Shown here: positions 1 through 12,223 of the stretch, piece after piece
Numbering within the stretch: position 1 is the first letter of the stretch
How the letters are laid out: each line of letters begins with the position of its first letter
Source of the DNA: Cochliopodium minus
Lineage: Eukaryota; Discosea; Himatismenida; Cochliopodiidae
Reading direction: 5' to 3'
Length of the DNA stretch: 64,000 bases
NCBI GenBank assembly: GCA_024220525.1
Contig: JAMYWO010000141.1
Coordinates: forward strand, 32,769-96,768
Translations under genes and position numbers: made by a program
Notes under the pieces: model-generated
Seen by the model: the letters and a program-made list of their open reading frames with translations, nothing else
What the model was told of the DNA's origin: nothing
Database searches by the model: none

Positions 1-1012
1 GAGAAAAAGATAGATGTGAATATAATCATCAACCATTTTAGTGATAATTATTCGAAATTGGAAGGCAATGTTTCAAAAATAAAAAAGATTTTTTATCCTT
101 CAAATGAAACACCAATTCAATTGGGAAAAGAGATTTCCCTTTTCCATTTGCCCAAAGTAATTCAAAAATATCTCCTCAAATTCTTATCCGATGAATCACT
201 GGCTGCATTTGGAATGACATGCAAAACATTGGGTAAATTGATTTCCCTCAATCTTGAAGAAACAAGAACAAATCTTCTTGATAAATCAATCAAATTATTT
301 GAGAAAAGCAAAAATTCAGAAAAATCAGAATTGAGAAAATTGATTGAACAATCAAATCAAGAAATGTCTCGATTTGAAACAAATTTGTGTTCAATAATAA
401 TTTGTTCACGATATTTTTGTTCAATTCCCAACGAATTGAAAGATCTCCTTTCTTTGCATTCAATAAAACAACTCAATGTATATTCTATGGAACTGAATAT
501 TCTCTTTTCTGCGAAAGAAGGACCCTATGTGGAAATCCCAATTAAAATGAAATATCAAATTAGATATAAAAAGCTCTATCCATTCAGTGATAAAGACCAG
601 AAAAAAATGCCAAACCATAAAAATGATCACATCATATTCAAGTAAAAAATTATTTAAACAATAATCCTTTATAATTTTACTTTTGAATTGAAATAGGATG
701 GACTTGTGCGACAATTATGAAAATAATAAAGTTGAATTTAATAAAGATAAAATTGATAGACTCCTCCCTTTCTTTCCGAGCGCTTTCAAAAACAAGAAAT
801 TGATCGATTATTTGTTTGAAAACAAAGATGAAGAGTTTGTGGTCAACACATTCTTGACGGAATTGTCCGAACATCCTTCTTTTTCTCAACTTTCTCTTCC
901 TCATCTCTTTTCCCAATTAAATTGCAAAATTTTGGAGCAGAAAAAGAAAGATGTTGCTTTTGAGATTACTCCTCAAGAAAAATCTGAAGTCGAAACTAAA
1001 AAGAGAAAGTAA
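1..1012 (+). CDS. F-box-like protein, 5' truncated by window edge
   Basis: The reading frame is already open at base 1, so the true start lies outside the window; the first methionine-like codon inside it (GTG at 16) is not a eukaryotic start. Two exons join in frame: 1-641 and 697-1012, with a 55-nt intron (GTAAAA at 642, AAATAG at 694-696) that rebuilds a lysine codon. A segment about 40 residues in (ISLFHLPKVIQKYLLKFL, then AAFGMTCKTL) has the leucine and cysteine spacing of an F-box, the motif that binds Skp1 in SCF ubiquitin ligases. The rest is leucine- and lysine-rich with a basic C-terminus (KKRK) and no recognised substrate domain. The F-box call is inference from a weak motif; exon structure is firm. 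Confidence 0.55.
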
Positions 1013-1263
1013 ATACTTTTCATTTAATACAATATTGTTTTATTCTGTTGATTTTTTTCATTTATTGTTAGCAACTTTTCTTTTTTATTTATTATTTAAA
1101 ATATTAACTTATTTTATTAAATTTATATAAATTTTATATTTTATTTCATATATTGTTGATTTACCAAGGTTTAATATTTATTATTTTGTTTCAAATTTTT
1201 AATTTATTAATCTTTTTGTAAATATAAAGAAACAATTTTGAAGAAAAAAATGAAATTAAAAAA

Positions 1264-2405
1264 ATGAAAAAATATTTAAACGATACGGTCGAGAGTGACT
1301 CTGATGAAGATGATTCTCCCAAAAAAAAATATCCTTTACCAAAAAAAAGTCCCAAGATTAATGATGATGAAAAAGAGAAAAGGTTTTCTTTTAAATCCAT
1401 CAACCTTTTGTCCTTTGTTTTCAGAAAAATTTATGAAGAACTCAAAATTAAATTTCCAAAGAAAGAAGGTATCAAAAAAAAAATCTTTAAAAATACTTTT
1501 TCTTTTATTTTACATTATTTTCGATAATAATTAATTAATAATTAAAAATTTTTTATTTAAATTTATTTTGGACATTTACTAAAAAAAAATGAACATTTAT
1601 TTGTTTCACTTAATATATTTTTTTTTTTTGACTTTTTTTTTCTTTGTTAGATGGATCTGTTGATATTGGTGAAATAAACGATCAAGCATGGGAAAAGTAC
1701 CAATCATTGGGAATTGAGATACCAATTGGTAAAAAAAAAAATTCAACATTTATTAGTTCCTCTTATTTTTCTTTTTTTTCTTTTTTAATTTCAAAAATAA
1801 AAAAAAAAAAGATAATTTGGAGAGTGAGTACATGGACGATTTGATCAACTCTGTGAAAGGAAAACAAATTTTTCAAGATCAACTCTTCAAAATTTTGTTC
1901 ATTCGTTCTTGTTGTCAAGAAAGATACATACCCAAATCCGTCGTAAAAAATAAATTAAAATAAACTAAAATTCAAAAAAAATTTTTAAAAACACAATTAA
2001 TTAAAATAAAATTTCAATAAAATTTCCGCTTACACAAAAAAAAAAAAGGAAGGAGTGACGAATCATTATGATTACAAAGAAAAAGTTCAAAGAAACTACT
2101 TAGCCGAAAGAACTGAAAAGAAATATAATCTTGTATCTAAGAGAAAGGAATCTTCTAACTTCAGTTTCCAATCTTCAATTAAAGCTCTTTATGTTTTGAC
2201 AAAGTTCCCTCAAACTACTTTTTCCTTGGAAATTCCATCCCTTCCCATTTTCGATGACACTGATTCTTTTCTTGGAGATTATTCTTCTTGGTTAAAAGAG
2301 ATGAAAGAAAATCCCGAAAAAACTATGAAAAAAAAGTTGGAAAGAGAGGAGAAAAATAAGAACAGAAGAGAGAAGATGAAAAAGGAAGTAAAAAAAGTCA
2401 ACTAA
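1264..2405 (+). CDS. unknown basic protein, four exons
   Basis: I do not recognise this protein. Exons 1264-1468, 1651-1728, 1812-1942 and 2049-2405 join in frame (codons split as g/at twice, then phase 0). The N-terminus is acidic then basic (ESDSDEDDSPKKK, which could serve as a nuclear localisation signal), and the C-terminus is a charged helix rich in K, E and R (KLEREEKNKNRREKMKKE). The middle has an aspartate-rich stretch around LPIFDDTDSFLGDYSSWL. Inside exon 1, bases 1383-1424 could be a further 42-nt intron (GTTTTC to TTTTCAG); it is a multiple of three without a stop, so either form is readable. A nuclear or ribosome-biogenesis role would be a guess. Confidence 0.6.
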
Positions 2406-2801
2406 GAAAAACCTTATTATTTAATTTCTTTATAAATTTAATTGTTTTGCACCAGAATATTAAATAAAGAATTGTGAAAGAAAAAATTTTAATCGATTTT
2501 AGATAATTCAATAATATCAATCCAATAGAAAAGTTAAAAAATTTAATTTTTATTATAAAGCCAAACATGATAATTTGAATTTAATTTTATTTAATTTTAA
2601 TTTTTTTATTCACAAAAAGAACTTTCCAAAAATAAGAACTTGTCAATTTCAAATAGAGTTGCAGATCAATAAAATTTCCCTGATATTTTTATTGTTATTT
2701 ATCGTTTTTCAAACAATTTCTCTTTTGAATAGGAAGTTCTTCTTTGAATTGGTTTTTGTTGATTTTAAGATTTAAAGGTTAGAGATCGATTGGAAAGATT
2801 C

Positions 2802-3101
2802 TCATATATAGTCGCCATGAACCATTGGAATCATTTCAAGATATCTTAAGTTATCTTCAGTGTTAATTTTTAATTCAATTTCTTCGTATTCATTTCTTTC
2901 TTCATTATTTTTATAATCTGAAAATGCTTCAACAATTCTCAAAGAAGTGAGAGCCGGAATAAATCCAAACAAAGGATACATCTAGATAAAAAAATTTTTA
3001 GTTTCAATGTTTAATGAAAGGGAATTTAATTGGAATTTTTTTCTTACATCTTTTGGGATTGGAATTTTTTTAAAGTTTTTGAGGTATTTCAATTTATTCA
3101 T
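2802..3101 (-). CDS. small unknown protein, 77 aa, two exons
   Basis: Two minus-strand exons, 3048-3101 and 2802-2981, join in phase 0 across a GTAAGA...CTAG intron. The protein starts with a short basic amphipathic stretch (MNKLKYLKNFKKIPIPKD), which could be a mitochondrial import signal. A hydrophobic segment follows (MYPLFGFIPALTSLRIV), then an acidic tail with several EE pairs. The size and layout resemble small accessory subunits of respiratory complexes, but I cannot name one. The ATG lies just after a poly-T tract on the plus strand. It is convergent with the gene that ends at 2405, and the NAD(P)HX dehydratase gene begins further right on the same strand. Confidence 0.5.
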
Positions 3102-3467
3102 TTTTTTTTTTTTCTATTTCAATTTTATTTTTAATTTTTTTGTATTTTGGAGCAAATATTTTTTTTTGAGAAATTAAAATTATTTTCGGTGAATTTTTTT
3201 TAATTAACTTAAAGAAAAGATTTTTCAAAAGATATTTCCAACGGAGAAGAAAAACTTTGATCAATAAAGGGAACAAATTGAATGAAAGAAGAGTATATCA
3301 AAACAAAAGAGGAGATATAAAATAAAATAATTTAAATTTCGGCAAAAAAAAGAAATTCAAAGAAAATAAATTAAGATCAAGAAAATAGATAATAATGACC
3401 CTTTTTATTGAATGAATAAAAAGTACATGTATTTATTTCAGAATGTATTTTTCACAAATATGTTTAA

Positions 3468-4998
3468 TCATAACAATTTCCTATCTTCAAACAACTCTGC
3501 AAAAGAGTTTGGAACATAGCTGATGATATCATTAGTGATCAATCCCCTTCCAAACTTTTTAAAAGCCAATCCATTGGCATATCGAAGTACACTAGAAGCA
3601 CCAAAACAAGCCTCTGTTTTTCTCTCCTCATCAAAATTTCCCGACAACTTTGCCCAACTAACAAAAGTAGCAAGAGAACCTGCCATGATATCTCCTTGTC
3701 CACCACATCTTCTGTGTGATCCTTATAAAAAAAAAATTGAAAGAAAGGTTAATTTATTGAAAAAGTTATTTCGAATAATTTGATTCAATTAAAATGTGTC
3801 TTGTTTTAATCCTTCAAAATTATTTTTAACCTTCAATCGAAGAAACAAGAGTTTTTTTGCCAGACACAATAACATCATTTTCTCCCTTTGCTATAATAGT
3901 CACTCCTCCCAATTTTTCTGAGAGCTGTTGGGGAGTGATCTCAAAGTTTTGTTTGGGATTGGGATTATCCTTTGGATTGACTCCATTCAAAACCTTGTTA
4001 GCCAATCTTCTATATCTTTTACACAAAAATAAATAAAAAGAAAAAATTTGTAATAAAGGGTGATTTACTCCATAACATTGGGTGTCAAAAACACATTATG
4101 TTCATATCCTTCTATCAGTTTTAAATTTGAAGATAAATGAAAGAGAAAATCTCCATCCATAATCTTCCAAACAGAAAAATAATTTAGAAATGTAAAAGCT
4201 CAATTAAAAATGGTTACAAGAGGCAGATTTGTTTTTTTAGCTTCTACAATGATATCTTCAACACAAGAAAAAACATAATCGTCTCTCCTATAAAAAATAA
4301 TTTCAATTTATTTTCAAAGTATTTCAATTGTTTAATTTTTGTAACCCTAAGCCAGGGCCTATCACCAAAACATTGATGGCTCTCAACCACTCCGTTACAC
4401 TTTCCACTATTTCTTTTTTGGTTTTAGTAGTTTGTTCTTTGCTCGTGTAGAAAGTAGGGTGTACAATGATGTCTCTTCAGACAAAGAATAAATAATTTTT
4501 TTAATTATTTCTCTTTTTTTTTTACCCTGCAAAAGATTTTATTACATTAGATGAACTTTCAGTACAAAACACATGTGCAATATCAGCTCCTTTAAAGTTT
4601 ATTAAACATCAGTTTTTTTCTAATAAAAAAAATATTTACCAACTCTCAAAGATGATATTGCCGAAAAATATGGTGCTCCTGTGTAATCCTTACATCCTCC
4701 AATCACACCAACTAAAGTTAATTTTAAAAATTATTTAATTTCTGTTTTTGCTTTTTTTTCATTGATAAAATTTTTCACTGAATTAAAACAAAATTTGTTT
4801 TTCATAATTGTCTTATAAACTCCCTCAAAATTCCCATTCTTTCTATTTTCATTTTAAAGGAACCTCATATTTTATTTAGTGATCCTATTTTTTAATGATA
4901 CCTTTTCCACTCGATCCCTTGTATGATTTTGATGTCAATTTGGGTATCCATTTTTTGATAGATTCAAAGATCAATTTATCAGAGTTGATGTTGTTCAT
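3468..4998 (-). CDS. NAXD: ATP- or ADP-dependent (S)-NAD(P)H-hydrate dehydratase
   Basis: This enzyme repairs hydrated NADH and NADPH back to the normal cofactors. Nine exons (4902-4998, 4640-4711, 4526-4589, 4346-4474, 4218-4287, 4069-4163, 3831-4015 and 3468-3721, with every join checked for phase) give 321 residues, about the usual length of the family. Family landmarks appear in order: [47 protein letters not shown] (substrate/Asp region), FLTPNVMEY, and the nucleotide-binding [17 protein letters not shown] near the C-terminus. No YjeF_N epimerase domain is fused to it, unlike the bacterial form. No clear targeting peptide is visible. (The list above groups the gene as eight coding blocks that I could place.) High confidence in identity. 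Confidence 0.93.
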
Positions 4999-5150
4999 TT
5001 TCAATTTTTTTTTTATTTTTTCATTTGTTTGATTTGTAAAAAATTGAAATGAAAAAAGTGTAAGGAAAATGATTGAAATTGATTAAATGTCAAGAATAGG
5101 ATCAAATATATTGCATAGGAAAAGGATATTTTTTTTTCCAATTTTTATTT

Positions 5151-6039
5151 TTAATTGTTTGTTATGCTTCCAAATGGATCTTTATGTCCAAATAGCTTTG
5201 GAATATTGACTTGTTTCGATTCACTTGTGGCAGCGGAAGATAAACCAACGGCACCAGGGAAGATATCTTTCATCTTCTCGTTTCTCTCATTGATACTTTC
5301 TTCCATACGATTACCCTTGATTATAAATAAAATGATCTCAATGGCAAAGCCAATGATCATGAATATGGTTCCAAGGATGTATCCCCTAATAAAAAAATCA
5401 AAATTTATCCAAATAAAAAAATGATGCTAATAAAATTTGAATGATTATCAAGATAGAGAATGAGAATGTAGATATATCTATATTAGACAATATCATTCTC
5501 CAACTATATCTAAATTTTTCCTTTTATGAAATGTTTTTTTATTACCAGAATGGATCTCCAAATGAATTTTTGCCAATAAAGTATCCCGCTGCAAACAATG
5601 CGATTCTGGATACAATCATATTCAATCCTATGTTCATTTGACTCTGAAAATCTTTTAATTCACGCTTATCTCTCATTTTATCTTCTTCGGTGGAATTAAC
5701 AACTCCAGATACCATCTTCCTGTACAATTTAGCTTCATATTGTCTTCTTATCTCCTCCATTTTCTTTTCGAATTCTGGATTTTTAGGTTTTTTAGGTGCA
5801 ACTTTCACCACTGGGAGTGTATCCCTTAATATTTCATGTATATACACTGATACTTTTTCTTCTCTTGCTTTCTCTTTTTCTTTTTGTAATATTTGTGAGA
5901 TTTTCTTTATTTTATCCATTTCTATCTCTTTTCCCTCTTCTTTTTCTTCATTTTCAAAAGTATTTATTATATTTTCGAGTTCATCTCTTTCCTTTTCTTC
6001 TATATTACAATTTTTAATGATGAATTTGATGCTATTCAC
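5151..6039 (-). CDS. Vma12/TMEM199-like V-ATPase assembly factor
   Basis: Two exons, 5546-6039 and 5151-5385, join through a split tryptophan codon and give 242 residues. The central block (PKKPKNPEFEKKMEEIRRQ followed by EAKLYRKMV) and a paired hydrophobic hairpin (IVSRIALFAAGYFIG, then GYILGTIFMIIGFAIEIILFII) are the layout of the Vma12 family. Members sit in the ER membrane and help assemble the V0 sector of the proton-pumping V-ATPase. The N-terminal 90 residues are acidic and helical. The C-terminal tail is hydrophilic and presumed cytosolic. Family assignment is by motif order and topology, not by a database search. It is convergent with the NAD(P)HX dehydratase only in the sense of sharing the strand. 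Confidence 0.75.
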
Positions 6040-6274
6040 TATATTTTTGTTCTATAATTTTCAATAAAAAATTAAATTTTTATTTTGATCAAAAGATGGG
6101 TTTACTATTTTGAATTTCGTCATTTTATATGTAAATTCAATGATTCTCTTTTATTTATCTCTTATTCTATTCCAAATAAAGAATTTTCTTCACCCTTTTT
6201 TTTAATTTATCTTTGTAAAATCAAATATATATTTAAAAAAAGGAAAAGAAAGTTCATAATTCGATAATTAAAGT

Positions 6275-6703
6275 ATGGATACTTCATTAGATATTTCAAA
6301 ATCAGTTTTATTATTGGAAAATACTGAAAAGGTATTGATCATATAAAATTATTTCCTTCTTGAAAAGAAAAAAGATTGCTTTTATATTCTTTTTTTGAAG
6401 AAAGTATCAGAGATATTAATGTATGCATCAAATACTGTTGGAGCAATAGCCAAAAGTGAACCAAATGAAATAATTGAGAATACCAAAAATTATTTCAGCA
6501 CAATTAATGAAATAACTAAAAATTTGAGCCAAGCTCTTGAGATGTCAGATGATAAAAAGATAAATATCAATTCAAACGATTCTAGAGAATCTTTTTACAT
6601 CTCAAAACAAAAAACAGAATCAATATTGGAAGATTTGGACATTATATTGGGATTTTCGAAACAATATTTAAAAGAAAATGATATAAATTTGATAAGAAAT
6701 TGA
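6275..6703 (+). CDS. Mediator subunit 11-like small helical protein
   Basis: Exons 6275-6331 and 6401-6703 join in phase 0 (GTATTG...TTGAAG) to give 119 residues. The protein is entirely helical in character: a short N-terminal helix (SKSVLLLENTEKKVSEILMYA), a second long helix with ENTKNYFSTINEITKNLSQAL, a low-complexity linker, and a last helix (ESILEDLDIILGFSKQYL). Length and helix order match Med11 of the Mediator head module, which pairs with Med22. Small BLOC/SNARE-associated coiled-coil proteins are an alternative, so the name is tentative. The gene is divergent from the Vma12-like gene, whose start lies about 235 bp to the left. Confidence 0.4.
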
Positions 6704-6800
6704 GAAAATAGAGAAAAGGAATGAAAATGAATGTATAATAAAGATTATTTAAACAAAAAAGAAAGAATTTTTGTTTATTTTTAAATTTTAATAAGTATAT

Positions 6801-8717
6801 TTATTTGATTTTGTTGACAACTTTTTGTGCAGCTTCATCAAGATCACTTGCAGGGATGATAGTGAGACCACTTTTTTGGAGCAATTCTTTTCCTTTTTCA
6901 ACATTAGTACCAGCAAGTCTGACAACCAAAGGAACTTTCAAGTTGATAGTTTTTGCAGCTTCAATGATACCTTCTGCAATAACATCACAACGCATGATTC
7001 CTCCAAAAATGTTGACAAGGATAGCTTTAACCTTAGAATCAGAGGTAATGATTCTGAAAGCTTCAGTGACTTGTTTTGCACTTGCACTTCCACCGACATC
7101 AAGAAAGTTAGCAGGTTCTCCTCCATAAAGCTTAATGATATCCATGGTAGCCATAGCAAGACCAGCACCATTAACCATACATCCTAGATTAAAAAAAAAA
7201 CCATTAAAATTCAAGAAATAAAAGATTAAATTTTTGATTCATTTTCTTTTTATCACATTAAATTATAACATACATAACCAATTTTTATCTTTTGAAAAAT
7301 TTGTTTTACCGATATTTCCGTCCATAGCAACATAGTTCAAATTGAATTTACCTGCTTCTACTTCCAAAGGATCTTCCTCAGCAGTATCTCTGTATGCAAA
7401 GACGGTTGGTTGTTTGAAGTATGCGTTATCATCGAAATTCATCTTTGCATCAGCAGAAACGATATCTCCAGTATCAGTTTGTGCAAAAGGGTTGATTTCA
7501 ACTTGAACAGCATCAGTTTTGATGAAAACAGTGTAGAGTTTTTCAATTTCTTTTTGTGCTTCTGCGAGTTGTGGGCCTTCGAATCCCAAGTTCTTTGCCA
7601 TTCTCAAAGTTTGTTCTCTGGTAGGACCTATTATATTAAAATTTATGATTGAAATTTTTGAGTATAATAGTAAAATGTCAATTTTATCTGAAAGAATAAT
7701 CTTTAATAATCGTTATATATCCATTTTTATTACAGTTATTAAGTTTCAATGTTCTTTATATTGCTAAATATTCTAAAATATTTTTTCTTACCTTTTTCAA
7801 TATCAATACCCTCTTTGAAGATTGCTTCTGGGGTTTCATGTGCTACTGCTTCAATATCCATACCTCCTTTAGGACTTCCAACCATAACAGGACCATCGAA
7901 AGCTCTATCCATCAAAATACTAAAGTAGGTTTCTTTGACGATATTGATTGCTTCGGCGATCATTACTTTTTCTACGAGAACTCCCTTTCCTCCAGTTTGT
8001 TTGGTTACCAATTTTTGTCCCAACATTTTCATGGTCAATTCTTCTGCTTGTTCAGGGCTATTCAGAAAAAAATTTTCGAGGTATAAATATAATTGTTTTT
8101 AATGATGATTCAATTCAATAATGAAAACTTGTATAAAAATGATCTTCAAAAATTATTGGTATTTGAATCAAAGATATTTGATAAAATGAATATCTTTCAC
8201 AAAATCAAAAAAAATTATTTATTTTATAATTTTGGAATATTTTTTTGAATTTATAAAAAATTTTTTTTTAATTACGTTTTGCAAAGATGAACACCACCTT
8301 GGAATCCATTCTCAAATGTTCCTTTACCTCTACCTCCAGCATGGATTTGAGCTTTAACAACATATTCTTTGCAGTCTATCAAAAGAAGGAAAGAATAAAA
8401 ATAGGGTTTGTAAATGAATTGGAGAAAAAAAATTATAATATTTTTATAGTGTGAATATAAAAATTTTAAAATTATTTTTTACTCAATTCCTCTGCTCCTT
8501 TCTTTGCTTGTTTAGCAGCTGTTGCCAATCTCCATTTTTGTGTTTTAACTCCATATTTATCCATCAATTCTTTACTTTGGTATTCATGGATGTTCAAAAA
8601 ACGCACGGAGAGCAATGTTTTGGAAGATTCAAGAGTATATTTGGTTGGAAACTTTCCAAATACATTCTTTGATTTAAAGGATAATTTTGATTTAGAGAGA
8701 ATATTTTTAAGTTTCAT
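6801..8717 (-). CDS. succinate-CoA ligase beta subunit, mitochondrial
   Basis: This is the nucleotide-binding beta subunit of the TCA-cycle enzyme that converts succinyl-CoA to succinate with ATP or GTP formation. Five exons (8483-8717, 8276-8375, 7792-8057, 7310-7627, 6801-7183) give 433 residues, the normal length. The first 35 or so residues are basic and serine-rich ([17 protein letters not shown]), as expected for a mitochondrial presequence, and are followed by [16 protein letters not shown] at the mature start. ATP-grasp landmarks follow: [37 protein letters not shown], then [20 protein letters not shown] and [10 protein letters not shown]. Whether it prefers ADP or GDP cannot be read from the sequence. 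The alpha subunit is not in the window. Confidence 0.96.
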
Positions 8718-8996
8718 TTTTATATGAGGTGGTTATTCAAGAATCCCTTTTTTTTAATATTTTAAAATATTTTATAATATATTGAGAATTATATTTTTAA
8801 AAACAAAGTTTTGTTTGAAATAAGGATTACATTTGCTATTTTATCAATGATAATTGTCAAATACAAGTATTTTTTCAAGAAAGAACAACATCTTTAAATT
8901 GGAATTTTAATTAAAGATTGATCAGAAACCCAAAAAAGCATCAAATCATCTTTTCAAGATTCAAACTTTCAATTTTATTCGAAAATAAAAAATAAA
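8718..8996. other. divergent intergenic region
   Basis: This 279-bp AT-rich stretch separates the starts of the succinate-CoA ligase gene (minus) and the kexin-like gene (plus), so it should hold both promoters. I see only poly-T and poly-A tracts and no recognisable factor site or RNA gene. Confidence 0.5.
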
Positions 8997-11923
8997 ATGA
9001 AGAATACCTTTGTTCCATTCTTGTTTATATTGTTCATATTGCCATCAATACTATGTCAGATTCATTTTAAAAAATATCATATAAATTGAATATAAGAAAA
9101 ATATCAATAATTAATCGAACATATGTTCTCATAACAAACATATAAATCAATTTAAATCCATACATATGAATAGGTTGGATAGAACCTAGAGGAAATCCAA
9201 AAAATAAAATTATCAAAACAGATGAATGGGTAGTTCAAATTCATGATGGAGTAGATTCAGATAGATTGGCACAAGAACATGGATATAAAAACATGGGAAG
9301 AGTAGGAACTCTAAAAGATTTTTTTCTCTTCAAAAAATTGAAGACAAAGGATAATTTACCTTCATTGAAAGCATCAGATTCAATTAAATTCCAAGAAAGA
9401 CAAGTCTTGAGAAAAAGATTTAAAAGAGAGAAAATAGTGATAAGAGATCCTTTGTTCAAAGATCAATGGCATCTCGTAAATACTGGGGTATCTCTCAATA
9501 TTATCCCTGCATGGAGCCAAGATGTTTTTGGAAGAAATGTTACTATTGCTATTGTAGATGATGGAGTGGAGGCAGGTAAGATATATTTTATTGTTGAACA
9601 TATTGCATTGCATATATAAATATATCCATCATGTCTTTTCGAAAAATAAAATATCCAATTATCACACTTAAATATCAAAATAAATTCCCTACTTTGATAT
9701 TTCATGTTATATTTGAGAATATAATTGATTCTAATGCACCATTATACTAAATATTTAGATAATCATGATATCTCTGTAAATTATAATGCTGAAGCATCCT
9801 ATGATTTTAATGATGACGATGATGATCCAACACCAACTGCATTTGACAGTCACGGAACAAGCGCAGGTAAAAAGCCATCAAATATCAATTTGAAAATCTA
9901 ATCAAAAAAAATCTTATTTAAAAAAAAAATAAAAGCTGGATGTGCTGGTAAGATGAAATTTCTGATAAAAAACAAGATTGAATTTAATTTTTTTTTTAGC
10001 TGCACCAATGAACAGCTATTGTGGTGTTGGGTAAAAACATAATATTTTCTATAATTATTTCATTCTATTATTTTCCATTTTCAAAAGAGTTGCACCTAAA
10101 GCTAAAGTGAGTGGTCTTCGTTTGATTGGAGGTCCTACTACTGATGCCATGGAAGCAGAGGCTTTATCCTACAAAACTCAACTTAATCACATTTTTTCAT
10201 GTTCATGGGGACCAAGAGATGATGGACAAAGATTTGAAGGACCAGGGGGTGGTAAGAAAATTAAATAAATGATTTTTATTTTTTATTCATTTTTTTTTTC
10301 TAATATTTTTTCATTTTGTTTTTATTTCTTGATATTTTTAATGATTATTTATTTTTATTTATTTTTATTTTTATTTAAAAAGCTTTGACTGCTGCAATGG
10401 AACAATCTATCAGAGAAGGTAGGGGTGGTTTGGGAACTATTTATGTTTGGGCTTCTGGGAATGGAAGAAGACAAGGAGACAACTGTAACTACGATGGTTA
10501 TGCAAACAATAAGTACACCATCCCTATTGGTTCTGTCTCCGACGATGGAAAATACTCCTTTTACAGTGAGCCTTGTGCTGCTATTTTTGGAGTTACTCCA
10601 AGGTAATTCTCTATTTTTTATTTTATTATTTATATTTTGTTTTTTATTTATTTTTTGATTTAATTTTATTTTTTATTTATTTTGAATTTATTTAATATTT
10701 TGTTTTAATTTATTTTTATTAATTTTATTTTGTTTTTAGTTCTGGAAGCTCCAAATCTATCACCACATCTGATCTTAATGGTTCCAGAGGAGAAAGTAGA
10801 ACAGATTGCACCAGCAAGTTTGGAGGAACATCTGCTTCATCACCAATGGGAGCAGGCAAGTGATCTGTTATTTTTTATGGATATATTTTATAAGAATTTT
10901 TTAAATTATTTTTATTTCTATTTTTATTATTTTTTATTCAAATATTTAAGATTAATTTTATTTTTTTTAAAATTTTTTTTTTTAAAACGATTAATTTTTT
11001 TTGTAATTAATTTTTCAATCTAAAAAGGTATGATCGCTCTCATGTTAGAGGTAAACCCAACTCTTACATGGAGAGATGTCCAACACATCATCGCAAATTC
11101 TTCAAAAGTGGTAGACAAAAACAATCTCGACTGGTTCACGAATGGAGGAGGTTACAGACACAACCACAACTATGGGTTCGGTCTTTTGAGCCCTATTGAT
11201 GCAATCACTGTTGCGCGTCAATGGAAGAATGTTCCTGCTTACAAAAGTTACAAAACTACTAAGACCATCAACAAAACTATTCCTCAAGGAAATATTTTAA
11301 TCATCCCTTTCGAAAATGTACATACTAGTTTCAGTTTTGTAGAACACATCGAAAGTAAACACTTTTTTATTTTTTTTTGAAAAAAATTAGCTCCATTTTT
11401 TTCCATTTTAAATGTTGTTAATTTTATTTTTTTAAACAATCTTAATTCTTTTTTTTAACTAAATTTTTCTTTTTGTTTTGTTTCATATCCTTTTTAAAAA
11501 TTTTATTTTTTCAAAAATTTAATTTATAAACATTAATTTTTTTCTTTATCAATTTCTATTTTAATTTCTCAACTTTTTATTCATTTTGTTTTGAATCAGA
11601 ATTAAACATTATTTGTTTTTCGGTTCTTTATTCATCAAATAAATTTGACTTCTTACTTTTTTTTTTAAGTCAAATTAAATATTGAGCATCCAGAAAGTGG
11701 AGAGTTGAGCATTTCTTTGTCAAGCGGGTTCGGGACAATGAGTATGTTGGCCCTCCCTCACACTAACACCAACCCTTTCCCTCCAAATGGATGGACTTTC
11801 GGTTCTGTCAGACATTGGGGTGAAAATCCCAACCAAAGGTGGGACATCATTGTTTCTGACACTAAATACAATCAAAATGTCGGTGAATTGACTAGTTGTG
11901 AAATTACATTCTATGGTCATTGA
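8997..11923 (+). CDS. kexin/furin-type proprotein convertase, secreted
   Basis: A serine endoprotease that cuts secreted precursors after paired basic residues. Ten exons (8997-9054, 9174-9575, 9759-9866, 9936-9947, 10000-10030, 10088-10251, 10383-10602, 10740-10855, 11028-11354, 11670-11923) keep one frame for 563 residues. There is a signal peptide (FVPFLFILFILPSIL) and a convertase prodomain (EWVVQIHDGVDSDRLA) ending in a likely self-cleavage site RFKR. The S8 domain has catalytic Asp in IAIVDDGVEA, His in FDSHGTSA, oxyanion Asn in VWASGNGRR and Ser in GGTSASSPMGAG. A P domain follows (SGELSISLSSGFGT to ITFYGH). No transmembrane anchor follows it, so the enzyme is probably soluble. Exon 1/2 joining is the least certain part. 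Intron 8 uses a GC donor and exon 4 is only 12 nt. Confidence 0.9.
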
Positions 11924-12223
11924 ATATAATAAAAAATATTTTTATTTTATTTCCTTTTTATTTAATTTTATGTCAAATAACTTCTTAAATTAGTTACAAA
12001 ATTTTTTTTTTTTTTAAACCAAATTTAGATCCAATTATATATTTTGGATTTAGAATTCTAATTTAGACAACTAGCCGAGTTTTAGGACTATTAATCAAAA
12101 AGGGTAAAAAAAAAATTTTATCTCGAAATTTAGTTTCTAATTCTATTTTTAATTTCAGGATTTTAATTCCTCTTAAATTATTAATAAATCAAAAATAAAA
12201 TAAAATCAGAATTATAAAGTAAA
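11924..12223. other. intergenic region
   Basis: This 300-bp AT-rich stretch lies between the convertase stop and the ATPase start. It holds poly-A and poly-T runs and no open frame of note; it presumably carries the terminator of one gene and the promoter of the next. Confidence 0.4.

Noticed and set aside
2575-2775. 66-codon plus-strand frame in intergenic DNA
   Set aside because: It is I/L/F/N-rich, with no start context or motif, as expected by chance in AT-rich DNA.
5690-6067. Plus-strand frames over the Vma12-like gene
   Set aside because: They are phenylalanine/serine-rich mirrors of a lysine/glutamate-rich real frame, with no motif.
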